A DNA stretch of 64,000 nucleotides, taken from contig JAFEKR010000030.1 in assembly GCA_019022495.1 (NCBI GenBank), positions 682,001 through 746,000 of the forward strand, read 5' to 3'. The position numbers and the translations under genes are program-made. Below, one piece after another: positions 19,864-31,650 of the stretch. The notes under the pieces were generated by a model. It did no database searches and had not been told where the DNA came from. It worked only from the letters and a program-made list of their open reading frames with translations. Within the stretch, counting starts at the first letter, position 1. Each line of letters opens with the position of its first letter. The DNA comes from Epichloe hybrida (Eukaryota > Ascomycota > Sordariomycetes > Hypocreales > Clavicipitaceae).

Positions 19864-21918
19864 TCACAGCTTGGACTGCTCCCCTTCCCTGCCGTGCAGA
19901 TGCAGATCCCTAAGCTGCCTTCTCAGGATTTTCCCAGAAGGGCTTCGCGGAACGGCATTCACGAAAACGACGCCTCCCCTCAGCTGCTTGTAGCCGGAGA
20001 CCTGCCTCCTCACATGGTCTTTGAGATCCTCCTCGGAGACCCTCCCCCTTGCGTCGGGGGCCAGCACGACGTACGCCCGCGGCAGCTCGTTCCCGTCCCG
20101 GGGGATCCCGACGACAGCCGCGTCCGCGACATGGGGGTGCGCGACGAGGATGCCTTCGAGCTCGGCGGGCGCCACCTGCAGGCCTTTGTACTTGATCAGC
20201 TCCTGTTTCCCCCCCTCCCTCGGGGCGGTCAGCGTCAGCGTATGCAAGGAATTCCGAGTTGTTTTTGTCTCGGGAGTTGTTACCTTTTTCCTGTCAACGA
20301 TGAACAGCTGGTCGTTTTCAACGCGCAGCACGTCTCCTGTTTTGAACCATCCGTCGGCCGTGAAGGAGGATCTGGTGGCCCCCGGATTGTTGTGATAGCC
20401 CTTTGTTACGACGGGGCCCTTGATCCATGATTCGCCGGCTTCTCCTGGCTTGACGTCGTTTCCGTCCTCACCGACGAGTCTGTCCTGTCAGAATTGTGTG
20501 TGTGTGTGTGTGTTTTTTATAGCTTTTTTAAAGACTTGGAAAGCCCTTTATCAGGGCACTATAGCGGGGTTTTTTTTTTTCGGAAACAAGGCGGAATTTT
20601 AACTCACCGCATGGTCACGTTTGGCAGGAGGAACCCGAGCGACGCACTGGCGAGCTTCATATCGGGCGGCGTACCGGTGACTGTCCCGGTCGTCTCGCTC
20701 AGCCCCCAGAACTGCGAGACGTATGCGCCGTCCGGCAGCTTCTTCTCGGCCGCGTCCTTCAGGTCCCCGCTCAATGGTGCGGCGCCCGTGACGGCGAACC
20801 GGATGTGCCTTAGCTGGTCTCTCACAGCGGGGTGCTTCGCGATGGCCATGAATATCGGCGGCACGCTGAAGAAGTGCGAGATCTCGAGGCGCTGGCAGTA
20901 CGCGATGAAGTCGTCAAAGTTGAACTTGGGCATCCAGTAGACGCATGTGCCTTCGTACATGGGCATGACGAAGTAGCCCTGGACACCGGCGATGTGAGCA
21001 GTCGGGAGATGGCCGAGCGTTCGCCGGCCGAATGGTCTGCCTTCCCTTTCCCACCTGTCGAACACGGGACGGGACTGTTGGGAAGACAGCACGGCTCCGG
21101 CAACCATGTTCGTGTGAGATATCCGGACTCCTTTTGCTTTCCGGTCAGCTCTTCCAAGTTTCTCTCTCTCTCTCTCTCTCTGCAGGGACGAGGCAGGCAG
21201 GCCCTTCTTTTTTTTCCCTTTGCGAAGGATAAAAACCCCCCGTGTATATACGGAGTAGCATGTTACCTTTTGGCAGGCCAGTGGTCCCAGAGGAGTAGAG
21301 GATGCAGACAGCGCGATTCTCAAGCTCGTTTGGATCCGTCAACCTCGGCCACTCGAGCTCATGTCGGAAGTCGCATGCGAGAGCACCGTCCGCGCTGCGA
21401 AGCTCCACGCGCGGATACGACCTGAGGAGGAGAAGATTTCTTTTGGGGATGCCGGCGGCCTCGGCTGCGGCGGCCCCGAGAGGAGCGAGATCCTCGGCGC
21501 AGACGAGCAGCTCCCCCGGCCCGTCCCGGATCTGCCTCGCGATGTCCGCCGGGGTGCCGGCAGACGACGCCGCCGAGTAGATGCCCTCGGCGGCAATGAC
21601 GCCCCAGAACAGGCATGGGAGCGCACTCTGGCCGCTGGACACGCACACGACAATGTCCCTGCCTGGGCCCGAGCCGCCGATGCCGTAGCTGTGGCGGAGG
21701 AAATGCGCAAACTGCCGCGTCAAGGCGCGCGCTCTCGCTTTCGTGATGACATGGCTCGGATCGTGGGCTTCTGCGTGGACGGCGGAATCCTCGGTCGCGC
21801 GGGATTCCGGGCTGTCTGTACGGAGCACCGAGTTATCGCTTGCTGTTGTCAGAAACGAGTCTTTCCAGAAGGAGCTGCGCGTTCCATTAAAGTTGCCGGA
21901 GACGACGGGTCCACGCAC
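19864..21918 (-). CDS. Peroxisomal AMP-dependent acyl-CoA synthetase / 4-coumarate-CoA-ligase-like
   Basis: Four exons, 21918-21267, 21130-20608, 20479-20284 and 20202-19864, give about 569 residues. Adenylate-forming motifs appear in order: the P-loop-like CILYSSGTTGLPKGV, the A5-like YVSQFWGLSETTG, GWFKTGDVLRVE with FIVDRKKELIKYKGLQVAPAELE, and the acyl-adenylate lysine region RSPSGKILRRQLRD. The protein ends in Ser-Lys-Leu, a type 1 peroxisomal targeting signal. It should therefore activate a carboxylic acid (fatty or aromatic) to its CoA thioester in peroxisomes. The substrate is not predictable. Introns carry simple repeats: GT at about 20,494 and CT at about 21,163. The N-terminus before SFWKDSF is unlike typical ligases, so the true start is uncertain. 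Confidence 0.85.
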
Positions 21919-23176
21919 CGAACAGAAATGTCAGCAAATCTACATTGGGCAACTGCGCGACATTTCCACGGTTGTAAATCATGGCGTCGTTCTGCATGGT
22001 GCACAGTTGCACAGGAGTGATGAGTGATGAAGCTGGAGAGAATGATTGTCATGATTGTCCTTGGGCCCGATTCAAGTACCCTGAGACGCGGCGGTTGTCC
22101 AGCCTCGGCATTATCTAATGATCGGAGGTTCAGTTGCCAATTACAAACAATTATACAATTACCCCTCAGAGTTGCGGGGAAGCCAAGGCTCGGCAGAAGC
22201 AATGAGTCAAGTATCTCCTCAAATGTTGTTCACCTTGAGATCCGGGGCAGGCATCCTCTCTGGCGGTGAGTTGTTTGGTCGGAGATTACCGTGCGGACCT
22301 CGGCTCGAACCGTTTCGTCATGATGCGGGAGTCGCACTGGCTGTGCACCAAGGCTGGTCTGATCTGGGCGTGACGGCAGCGGCGGCGACGACTTGAGAAT
22401 TGTCCTGTTCTCCTGTTCTCCTGTTCTCCTGTTCTCCTGGTCTCCTGGTCTCCTGTTCTTTCTTCACCAAGTGGAGGCCGGCGCTTTGACGCAAATCGCC
22501 GCGGGACCACAAACGGGGCAGGGCAGGCAGAACCTAATCGGGAATTTTCGCGCACCAAAACAGTGGCGGCCTGTGCGCTCGCTCCTCAATCGCAGACATG
22601 AGATTGCATCTTGGGCCAGACACCATGATGGCTATCATCTTGCTTGGAAGCAACCGAGAGACAAATGCCCGCCAAGTTGTGGCCGACCTCGAGGTCCATC
22701 GTCAACGTCACATCCCTCGACACGTGGGTTGCATCGCGCCAAATCGGCCATTGAGCTCGCCGTTTCACTATTTCAGGGCTACGGCCCGACCTTGTCCATC
22801 CAATGGGATGGGATGAGTTCGACAATGACAAAAAAAAAAAACTCCCAACGAACCATGGCATATTAGTATGTAGGTCCGTGTCGCGGGGTATGCCCACTCG
22901 CCCAAGTACTCGGTAGCAAGCACGCGACTATTCCCGTGGAAAGCTCGAGCGTCGACAAGTTGATGTGGAGAGAAGGCGGCTATCGAGTCAAAGCGTCGAG
23001 TCTTAATTCTCTTCGTTGCGCACAGAGGCCGCCACAGAGGCCACCACATGGGATGGAACAGGCAAGCCCGTCCAGAGTATAATACCAAAGTACATGACGC
23101 GAGCAAGCATGAAGAAAAGAAAACCCCCTTCCCCCAAAGCACTTTGATCTGCCTTGCCCGAGGTTCATCATTCATC
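21919..23176. other. Intergenic region, upstream of both the ligase and the PTH11-like gene
   Basis: This 1.25 kb gap separates two divergent genes. It contains a short tandem of TCCTGTTC/TCCTGGTC units (about 22,402-22,456) and an A-run near 22,830. Open frames here show no family features. Confidence 0.45.
22402..22456. repeat. Short minisatellite of CTCCTGTT/CTCCTGGT units
   Basis: Six to seven near-identical 9-bp units (TCTCCTGTT and TCTCCTGGT) lie in tandem. Confidence 0.8.
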
Positions 23177-24845
23177 ATGGCCGGACCCTCGAACGAGTCG
23201 GTGCGGTGGGACACTGCTGTGCTGGGGAGAATACCGGATTGCGCAGTAAGATTCATTGTACAATTTTCCCCCTCCGTAAAAGACACCATGTGTTGACGAT
23301 GCGGCCGTTTAGAAATCATGCATGGGCATATCGTCCGCAGACAGGATCCCATGTCCCGCCGTGGCCGAGAACGGGACGGTGATTGAATGCGTCCTGGATG
23401 CGTGCACTGCGTCAGAAGCCATATGTAAGTCAAGCCGGTGTCGGTGCAGGTGCCGGTGCCAGTATCAGTGTCAATTCCAGAAAACTAACATTCGGGGGGG
23501 GGGGGGGGGGAAACAAAAAGTCACCAGGAACCTCACCGGCGTCGTGTGCCAGCAACCCGTCGAGGACAAATCACGAGAGTTCATCATCCTCATCATCACC
23601 TTCGGCATGGTCACGACGGTCATCACGTCGATCCGGCTGGTCTACAAGCTCATCTACGGCCGGCAGCGCTTCCGGCTAGGCTGGGACGACTTCATGATCG
23701 TGGCCGCCGTGCCCATGGCCATCACGGGCATGGTCCTGATGCTCCGCGGCCTCTGGACTCGCGGCCTGGGCAAGAGCATCTGGGCCGTGCCGGCGAGCGA
23801 CATGCTCCACTACGGCATCGACCTGTACATCACCGAGATCCTGTACATCCTGGCCCTGACCATGGTGAAGCTCACACTGACCTTCTTCTACATGTCCATC
23901 TTCCCGGGCAGGATCACGCGGAGGCTCCTCCTGGGCACCATCGTCTTCCACGTCGCCTTCTGCACCGTCTTTGTCGTCAAGACCATCTTCCAGTGCACGC
24001 CCATCAGCTATAGCTGGACGAGGTTCGACAGCGCCCAGGCCGGCCGCATCCGGGGCCACTGCGTGCAGATCGGCGCCTCCGTCTGGGTCCACGCCGCCGT
24101 CAACGTCGCCGTCGACTTCTGGATGATTGGCATCCCGCTCTTCGAGATACGCAAGCTGCAGCTGCACTTCAAGAAGAAGATGGCCGTGGCCCTAATGTTC
24201 ATGACTGGTTTCCTGTAAGTTTGGAGAACTCCTCTCAAGACAAAAAAAAAAAAAAAAGAAAGAAAGATTTGGCGTCAGTTACCTAACCTGATAAAAAAAA
24301 AAAGGGTAACCGCCATCTCCATCCTGCGACTCGGCTCGCTCAAAAGGTTTGCCGACACGTCGAACCCAACCCACGACCAGTACGGAGCAGTCCTGTGGTC
24401 CGGCATCGAGATCAGCATCGGCATACTATGCGCCTGCCTCCCCACGCTCCGCCTGTTCATACTCCGCATGGCCAAGCTGGCCGCCACACCTAAGGGGCCC
24501 GACTCTCCCGGCTCTCCGGGCGCCGCCGAAGCACAGGCTCGGGCCCAGTTCCCCTCGCCGCGGAAGCCGTCTTTCCAGCACCGCGAGAAGATTTCAGCAA
24601 ACACCACGCTTAGCACGTGGGCCGGGACCGGAACGGCGTCGGTGAATGCAGATTCGGTAGCCGAGGCCGAGGCCAAGTCGGTTGCAGACGGTGCATCTGA
24701 GAAGGAATGGCCCCTGCCGCCAGAAGAAAAGGAGTCGCCTCGGCCGCGTGAAGACATAGACTGGAGTCGAGCACTAGGTGAGCACGAACCCGCCGGGCCA
24801 TTGTTCAGCAGCCAGGAGCGGTTCTCAATATTGTACTGTCATTAG
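23177..24845 (+). CDS. CFEM-containing PTH11-like seven-transmembrane receptor
   Basis: Four exons, 23177-23245, 23313-23424, 23521-24214 and 24305-24845, give about 471 residues. The extracellular N-terminus spells a CFEM-like cysteine pattern after splicing: IPDCAKSCM, RIPCP, IECVLDACTASEA and VVCQQPV. The core has seven hydrophobic helices with RLGWDDFMIVAAV, LYITEILYILALTMVKLTLTF and IWGVFHVA-like segments, typical of the fungal rhodopsin-like (SAT4/PTH11) domain. It ends in a long Ala/Glu/Pro-rich cytoplasmic tail. PTH11-class receptors sense surface or host cues at the plasma membrane. No ligand can be predicted. Intron 2 holds an 18-base G run followed by an A-rich acceptor, and intron 3 ends in an A run with a CTAAC branch site. 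Both make the gene easy to mis-assemble. Confidence 0.88.
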
Positions 24846-25155
24846 GGGGCATCCTGTACATGGTTTATGCATTGAGAACGCACAGATATCCATCTATTCC
24901 AAACAAAAAAAACTTTTAATACCTTGCTACTCCGCCCCCCCCCCCCCCCCTCTGAATTGTATCTCTGCAACGTACTACTGTGACAACAAATTGCGAAACT
25001 AATCGGACCACGATTTCCCGAGAACAAAAGCGAGGAAAGGAATGCAAGCTCTACGCCCATCTTTACAAAGAAAACACCGCCTCTCCGTATGTACAAGCAC
25101 GTTTTTTTTATATACAAAATCTATCTAAACCTCGGGATAGTCCGTACAACATCCA
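24846..25155. other. Convergent 3' flank between the PTH11-like and RGS-LOV genes
   Basis: About 310 bp with a C-run at about 24,936. No gene seen. Confidence 0.4.
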
Positions 25156-27351
25156 TTACCCTTGCCACACAAACGGCCAGGGATCATTTTCCGGCCCAAA
25201 AGGCGCCGCCGCCGTCCCACGACGCGGACGAATCTCAATAGCCGGCGCGACCCTCGACGACCGGCCGGAGACGCACGCGGCACCTACGGCAGGGTGCTTC
25301 GCCGCAGAGCCCTCGTCGTCGTCGTCGTCGACAACGACAACCATCCAGACGCCGATGACGCCGCCGATGCCGCGAAGAGGGGTGCAGTGAAGCCAGCGCG
25401 GCCTCCCCCGGCAGGAGACGGCCCGGGAGGCGCAGCGGCGCGTCGACGAGAACGGCAGCCACTGCACCTTTGCCGTGACTCCCCTCCCCTCGCCGAGGGC
25501 CTGCGCGAGCTGGTCCCGGACGCGGCCGGAGCCCCCGATGCGCGAAAGCAGGGCGCTCTGCAGCATGCCGGGCACGCGCAGCGTGGGGGAGGCGAAGAGG
25601 ATGGGGAGGCCGGGCGAGGCGCGAACAAGGAGGTAGTTTTCGTAGACGCCGGTGAGACGACCGCTGGCTGCCTGCTGCTGCTGCTGCAGTTGCTCGGCGG
25701 GCGACTCTTGGGGAGAAGAAGGAGAAGAAGAAGAAGAAGCGCCGTCCCCGAGCACGGGATACGACGCGTCCCCCTGGTGGGAGGAACAAGAGGATGATGG
25801 CTGTTGGGCTGTGTCGTCGTCGTCTTCTTCATCGCCCGCGTCGCGAAAAGACAGGGCGCTGCCCCTGCCCCTGCCCATGATGTTAATAGGTCTCTCGAAT
25901 CCGTCGTGGCTCGGCAGGCTGGGCAGTTCCTTCTCTCTTCCTCTTCCCCTTCCCTCCCCGCTGGCTCGCACCAGTCGTTTGAGGCCGTCGAGCCCGGCAC
26001 ATTCTCGAGCCAGCCCCGACACGTCCACCTGGGCTCCCAGGAAGTAGCGGACCGTGCCCCTCGAGTCGATCAGGGGCGCGCACAGCAGGAGGTTCATGAA
26101 CGGGGACCCATCCCGGCGGTAGTTGAGGAACGTTTCAAAGTGCTCCTTGCCCGCCTTGAGCTTCTCCCTGATTCGCCTGACGCTCAAGGGATTCGTCCCC
26201 GGACCCTGCAGAAATCTGCAATTGCGGCCAATGACGTCGCTGATGCCGTACTGCGTTGTGCGATGGAATTCTGCGGGGGGGGGCGGCGGCGGCTGCGTCA
26301 TCAGCATTTATGTATGTATGTGCTTACATATTACCAGACAAGGCTTGGAAAAAAAAAACAATTGGAGAGCCCTCGAGATGGGTGGGAGTTGATTGGAAAA
26401 AAGCTTACCGCTCGAGGCGAGAATGATGGGATTATCGTGCCGGGACGGGTCAGTCAGGCAAAAGACCTCGGCCAGCCCGCTGGACGCCTCCCGCAGGTGA
26501 TGCGGCATGGTCCCCATGACCCTCTGCTTGATGGAGAGGCTGACGATGCGGATCCATACATGGGTGATGTACATGGGGAGCTCCTCTCGCGCCAGCGCCT
26601 CGAAGGCGGCGTCGTGCCTAGCCTCGAGGGAGCGGCTCGCCACCTTTTCGGCGGGGCCGGACGCAAAGTCGTAACACCCGTCCAGCTTCTCCAGTCCCGC
26701 CGCGACCGAGTTGGAGTAGTCGATGGCCCTGATGGCCTTGTCCGCGTCGAGGTAGTACGCGAGGAGCGGGAGGGAGCGCGGCCTCACGCTGGCCAGGAAG
26801 CGGCTGAACTGGTCGAGGAGGCGCGCGTCGCCGAGGATGATGCCCATGTGCTCCTTGGAGAACAGGTCCTCTGATCGCTTGGCCAGAGAGTAATAGTACG
26901 CTTTCGGCCCCTGCCCGAGGGGGGGGGGAGGAGCCACGATGTCGAAGCTCCCTGGGTCCAGCTCCTCCTCGGGCAGAGGGTGGAGGAGGTCGTCGTTGTC
27001 GGCGAACTCGCCCTTGGCCTGCAGGGCCGGCAGCATGACGACTGAGCTCGTGCTCGTGCTCGCGCTGGCGCTCGTCGCCGTCGAGTCGGCCGCCGAATCC
27101 GCAAGCGAGACATGGGACATCTGGGACCGCAGGCTCCTTGCCGGCGAGAACTGGGAACGACGAGGTGAACCCTCTGCTGCGAGCCCGGGTGCCATGCTCA
27201 TGCCGTCGAATCCGTCAAGATTCAGGGATGGTGTCCGCGTCCTGAACAGAAGTTAGCCGGAAGTGAAAAGTCACTGAGAAACGGTGCTATGCTAGTAAAG
27301 ACAATGAATGCCGTTTAAAACAAACCTCGCGTCGTTGGTATTCGATTCCAT
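25156..27351 (-). CDS. RGS-LOV blue-light photoreceptor (BcLOV4-like)
   Basis: Three exons, 27351-27326, 27241-26409 and 26270-25156, give about 657 residues. The N-terminal third has an RGS-type helical region (FSKEHMGIILGDARLLDQF, PLLAYYLDADKAIRAIDYSN). Splicing of the second intron builds the LOV core, NPIILASSEFHRTTQYG, then VIGRNCRFLQG with the flavin-adduct cysteine (about Cys304), then FLNYRRDGSPFMNLL and YFLGAQVDVSG. The C-terminal part follows an Asp- and Gln-rich linker. It holds VYENYLLVRASPGLPILFASP and IGVWMVVVVDD, as in the known fungal RGS-LOV family, where blue light drives membrane association. FMN-dependent blue-light sensing coupled to G-protein regulation is therefore predicted, at the cytoplasm/plasma membrane. 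Simple triplet runs (TCG/TCT) have expanded the linkers. Confidence 0.88.
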
Positions 27352-27910
27352 CGTGGAGAAGACGCTGTCAGAACATGCAAAGAATGAATGGAGAATAAAT
27401 AAAAATTTGAGCAAAAAAGAAGAATAGGAGAACCAGAAAACCCCTCCCCTCCTCCCCCCTCTCTTGCCTGCTCTTCGTCTTCTAAATATGTAGGCATACA
27501 TTGTATGTAGGCCTGAGATGATCATCGCAGCGGCTACTACCGTGATGCTCATGTTGGTTGGATTCAGGGTGAGACAATGCAAGGGTCCGAGCACAAAACA
27601 TTGAGCAAGTTGGCTGGTCAGGGGCGGGCCTCTTCCCGACTCTCCCGAGAGAACAGGGTCAAGGGAAAAAAAGTGACTGGGGCACCCGCTGCAGAAACTG
27701 TCAGACAACAAATTTTAAATTTTAAACGTTGGTGCCAACGCGGAGCAAGGTTGTGGACAACCTGGTCCGCCCCCTTTCTACAGAGACGCCACGTGGAGAT
27801 GAATGTAAAATCCCTCCTCCGCAAGTGCAGAAGTTCCTCCCGTCTACATGTACATCCGCAGTCGCACCATCCATGTCAAGCCATGCATGGGCTCGAGAAC
27901 CCAGCCCGCT
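27352..27910. other. Spacer between the RGS-LOV start and the GH92 3' end
   Basis: The RGS-LOV promoter should lie here. Nothing else recognised. Confidence 0.4.
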
Positions 27911-28558
27911 CTACGTCCCATTGAGCCCAGTGTTTGCACTCAGACTCGGCGGCAAGTCTTTCGCCAAAGTCCCCCACTTACTCTCCCTGCTCCCCAGCGT
28001 AAGAACCAGTTCCTTGCCCTCGGTGAAGAATGAGTGATCGATCCAGTTCTTGGTGTACGGCTTGCCATTCAAGGTCGCGCTCTGAATGTAAATGTTCTTG
28101 TAGGTCGGATCAAAGTTGACGTTCCGAATCGTCGCCGTCTTCCCGGTAAGCGGGTGCTTCAGCTTGACGCTCTCAAAGAACGGGGGAGTGATCAGGTACA
28201 CGTTTTGTCCCGGGTTGGGGAACAGTCCCATCATGGAGAATGCTAAAAAGGCGCCCATTGCGCCGCCATCATCATTGCCTGGCCCATTTCCGGGCGTGGC
28301 CGGGAAGTACTTTGGGATGTAGAAGTGAGCCCGTAGCGCGGATTGGGCTGGGCGCCCGGCGTAATGGTATTGGAATACTGTCAGAAACGCGGGCTCATTA
28401 CCAATGTCCGTAATCTTCTGGTCGTGGAGGTAGTTGAGACGTTTCACGAACGACTCTGGTCCGCCGTAGAGGGCAACCAGCCGAGCTTGGTCGTGTGGAA
28501 CAAAACTTGCAGGATGGATGAATCAGCTCCAGCCGTACAGATGAATTATACATGTGAG

Positions 28559-28594
<36 letters not shown>

Positions 28595-30428
28595 GGTCTC
28601 AAAACGGAAAAAAAAAGGGACACTTACAAGCCATACTCCCACACACTGCTTTCGAATGTTTCGGGCCCACTGTTCTGGAGTGAGCAGACACTTTTGGAGT
28701 CGGTCTTGCTGCACTTGAGAGGGTCCTGGGATCCCCAAGTCTTGTTCTGATATCTCGGCTGGAAGAAGCCGGTGAAGCCTGTGTCTGTCCCGCCAGGCAA
28801 CAACGACTTCTGGTCAGCCTTGTACAAGTTGTGCCAGTTTCCGCTGCTCTTGATGTACTTTTCCTCCTCGTCCTTGTGGCCGAGGCCTCTTGCGATTTGC
28901 GCAATGCAGAAATCGTTGTACGCGTACTCGATTGTGCGGCTGATGGTTCTCGTCAGTGTTCCGAATCCCTTGTAGTCGAAATCTTGGACAGGCACGTAGC
29001 CCAGGAGTTTCCATGAATCGATGCCGCCTCTCCCGTGACAGCACCAGTCGTACGGCTCCACCTCGGCGTCCTTCTTTACCGCCTCGTAGCCCTTCTTCCA
29101 GTCGATGCCGCCACGGATTCCTTTCACATACACGTCCGCCAGCACGTTGTCGGCATTCGAGCCGCCCTGGGTGTAGCCTCTGCTGAAGCTCATGCGGCAG
29201 TCGGGGAGCCAGCCATCGTGTTCATAGGTCGAGATCAGTGAGCGCGTCATCTGCTCGACGGCGCTTGGGTCCAGAATTGTCAACAAGGGGAACTGGGTGC
29301 GGAAGAGATCCCAGATGCAGTAAAACGAGTCGAAATACGGCTCCCCGTCGTGCCACAACGGGTTCTCGCCGGTGTAGTTTTGCGGGTTGACCATGGTGCG
29401 ATAAACGCCGGAATAGAAAGACTTGACCAAGCTCGCATCGACACCCTTTGTGTCAACGGTGATGGGGCTCAGCTTTTCCCTCCAGGCCTTTTGCGCATCG
29501 GCCTCGTGTTTCTCAAGGTCAAAGTTTGGCATTTCCCGCTCTGCATTCGCGCACGCCTGGGCGCTGCTGATGAAACTGAGGCCGACGCGGGCGTACACTG
29601 GCTTCTTTCCATTGACGAAGCGGACAAACGCCCCGCCAGGCAAGGGGAAGCCATTGATGGAGCGTGAGATCTCGAGGTCATGAACCTCGGTGCTGGCACG
29701 GCTATCGACAAAGATGCCGCTGTCGGCAATGTCGGCACCGTGGAAGTCGGTGCAAAAGTACGGTCGGTATGTGCCCTGGGCGAAGCTGGGAGAAAATACG
29801 GCGTCGCCCGTAATCCGACCAGTCTTGGGGTCGACGTGTGCCGTACCGTTGTCCTGGCGCGAATCCGAGAGGTCACTGAGGTCCTGGAGAATGAGCGGCT
29901 TGTCCGTGTCACTGGCTCCCTTGAAGGTGAACTTGAAAAGCGCGGTATGCTGCGTCGTCGTCATTTCAACCTGCGGCCCGTTGTTGAGAGTGACGCCAAA
30001 GTATCCCGGCTGGCGTGTACACTGGCGTTGGAGAAGTTGCCAAAAAGCTTGGTGCGTGATACCTTGGGGTATACGCACGCGTTGACATCGTCGCCTGGGC
30101 AGTTATTTTGCGGGAATAGAGGGAAGTTGCCCAGTGATGGGCTTCCGCCAGTCCCGGAGTCGTGTAGAACGCTGAATCCGGTGATGGGCCTGTCGTCCAG
30201 AGTGAAGCCTCCCTGATTGGATTGACTGTTGGTGTCGGCGACGGCCTTGGCCATTCCGTAAGGCAGGGTGGCGCCAGGGAATACATTTCCACCGTCGCGT
30301 GATCCGATGAGCTGATCAACGTATTGGAGCGGATCGAAACGTTCCGCATGTTCCTGGGCATTGGCGCAGGGGAAGAGGTTCAGCGTCGACAAGGCCGAAA
30401 GCCAGACGAGAACGATTGAGGTCGGCAT
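27911..30428 (-). CDS. Secreted GH92 alpha-1,2-mannosidase, with an apparent frameshift
   Basis: The ATG at 30428 starts a signal peptide (MPTSIVLVWLSALSTLNLF...NAQ). It is followed by YVDQLIGSRDGGNVFPGATLPYG, GFSVLHDSGTG and SLGNFPLF, which are GH92 hallmarks. The long second block has YFDSFYCIWDLFRTQFPL, YEHDGWLPDCRMS, YDWCCHGRGG and, after a 122-bp intron (28627-28506) with a GA repeat, FFVPHDQARLVALYGG, GNDDGGAMGAFLAFSMMGLFP and NVYLITPPFFE. GH92 enzymes are calcium-dependent exo-mannosidases acting on mannoproteins. Near 30,005-30,010 the reading frame shifts by one base between VHAS and PGYFGVTL. Either one C is missing, or a 53-bp intron (30062-30010) removes normally conserved residues. 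I favour a lesion or sequence error. Confidence 0.8.
28506..28627 (-). repeat. GA/CT dinucleotide repeat inside the GH92 intron
   Basis: The 122-bp intron carries a run of about 15 TC units at 28,560-28,589. Confidence 0.7.
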
Positions 30429-31650
30429 GGTCTTGCTACTGCGCCGCGATACGAAGATGATGATGTATTGAAGTGCCAACCGCAAGAAACGCAAGAACCG
30501 CAAGAATCACACTGCCTGGGCCGGGTGCTCCCTTTTGTATTACTAGGTGGTGAAAGGGCAGACAGGGGAGGCAGACAGATTCGGAACATGCTCCCGGGGT
30601 TTCCGTGCATGATGCATGAGGACTCGAGCACTCCTTCAACATCTGGGCCCAATGATGTTGACACAGCAGCTGTCCATATTGCTGTCCATCTCTATATGTA
30701 GGTAGGTACATACATTTAGCCGGTATCACTCCAACGTGGACCCCCGCGACTTTTGAGACAATTTTCATCAGAAAGGGGTTGATTCTGGGGTGTCCACCAT
30801 GAAGGTTACGCCGGCACGGAGTACTCCGCGGGTGAATAGATAGATTGGATGGATCCATGATGGCATTCAATTATTACATACTCCGAGCCTCCGGGAGTAA
30901 TCCGTACTTGGGTGCACAATTCAGCGATTCCGTGCGCTCCGTGGGTCGATCTGGGAAGCGTCACGAACAAACTGGTGTTCAATGTTGGCGGTCGGCAGTC
31001 GGCAGTCGGCAAGTCGTCAAGTCGTCAAGTCGTCAAGTCGTCAAGTCGTCAAGTCGTCAAGTCGTGCCCAGCCAAGACTCGAAAACAACTGGAAAATGAA
31101 TTGTGAATGGTGAATTGTGAATGGTGAATTGTGAATGGTAATAAACGCTGGAAAGTCAGAAGTGGGATTGCAACTGCCGGACTTCTCAATCCCGGGGACT
31201 GGCTTCCCAAACAGCCCACACAGCCATCCACGTGCCCCCAAGCACAAAGCAGAGGGGGGGCAGGCCTCGGCATGATTCCTGCGGAGATGCCTATGGAGAT
31301 GCCTGTGGAGATGCCTGTGGAGATGCCTGCGGTGATGCTCGCGGAGCCCCCCAGAGCTGCTGCATTCGCCTTTGCCTGGCATCATCGTTTGTTCCCTCGA
31401 CGCCCGACGCCCGACGCCTGACGAAAAGACGAAAAGACGACAAGACGAAAAACGAAAAACACTTGCCAACTTGGCTTCATCTTTGTCCCGCGACTTGTCC
31501 CGCGACTTGTCCCGCGACAAGTTTTCCTACACGGACCCTTGACCGACCCCATGGTTATTTGACCTACATACATATTCATATATCAATACGGATTACTGCA
31601 GCGCATTCGCCCCGCAACGGTTTCGACATCGCATTTGCTCGCGCGCCATC
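30429..31650. other. Divergent GH92/P450 intergenic region rich in minisatellites
   Basis: This 1.2 kb spacer lies between the two divergent starts. It holds at least four unrelated short tandem arrays between 30,991 and 31,518 and no gene-like frame. Confidence 0.6.
30991..31518. repeat. Cluster of four short tandem repeats
   Basis: In order: GTCGGCA x3 leading into GTCGTCAA x6 (31,013-31,060); GAATTGTGAATGGT x3 (31,098-31,139); GGAGATGCCTGT-type x5 (31,283-31,342); and TTGTCCCGCGAC x3 (31,483-31,518). The units are 7-8, 14, 12 and 12 bp and are unrelated to each other. Confidence 0.9.

Noticed and set aside
22768..23433. 221-aa minus-strand frame between the acyl-CoA ligase and the PTH11-like gene
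   Set aside because: It overlaps the first exons of the PTH11-like gene antisense and has no domain-like features.
25162..26874. Plus-strand frames of 211 and 356 aa across the RGS-LOV gene
   Set aside because: They overlap the LOV gene antisense, are Arg/Ala/Gly-rich and have no recognisable domain.
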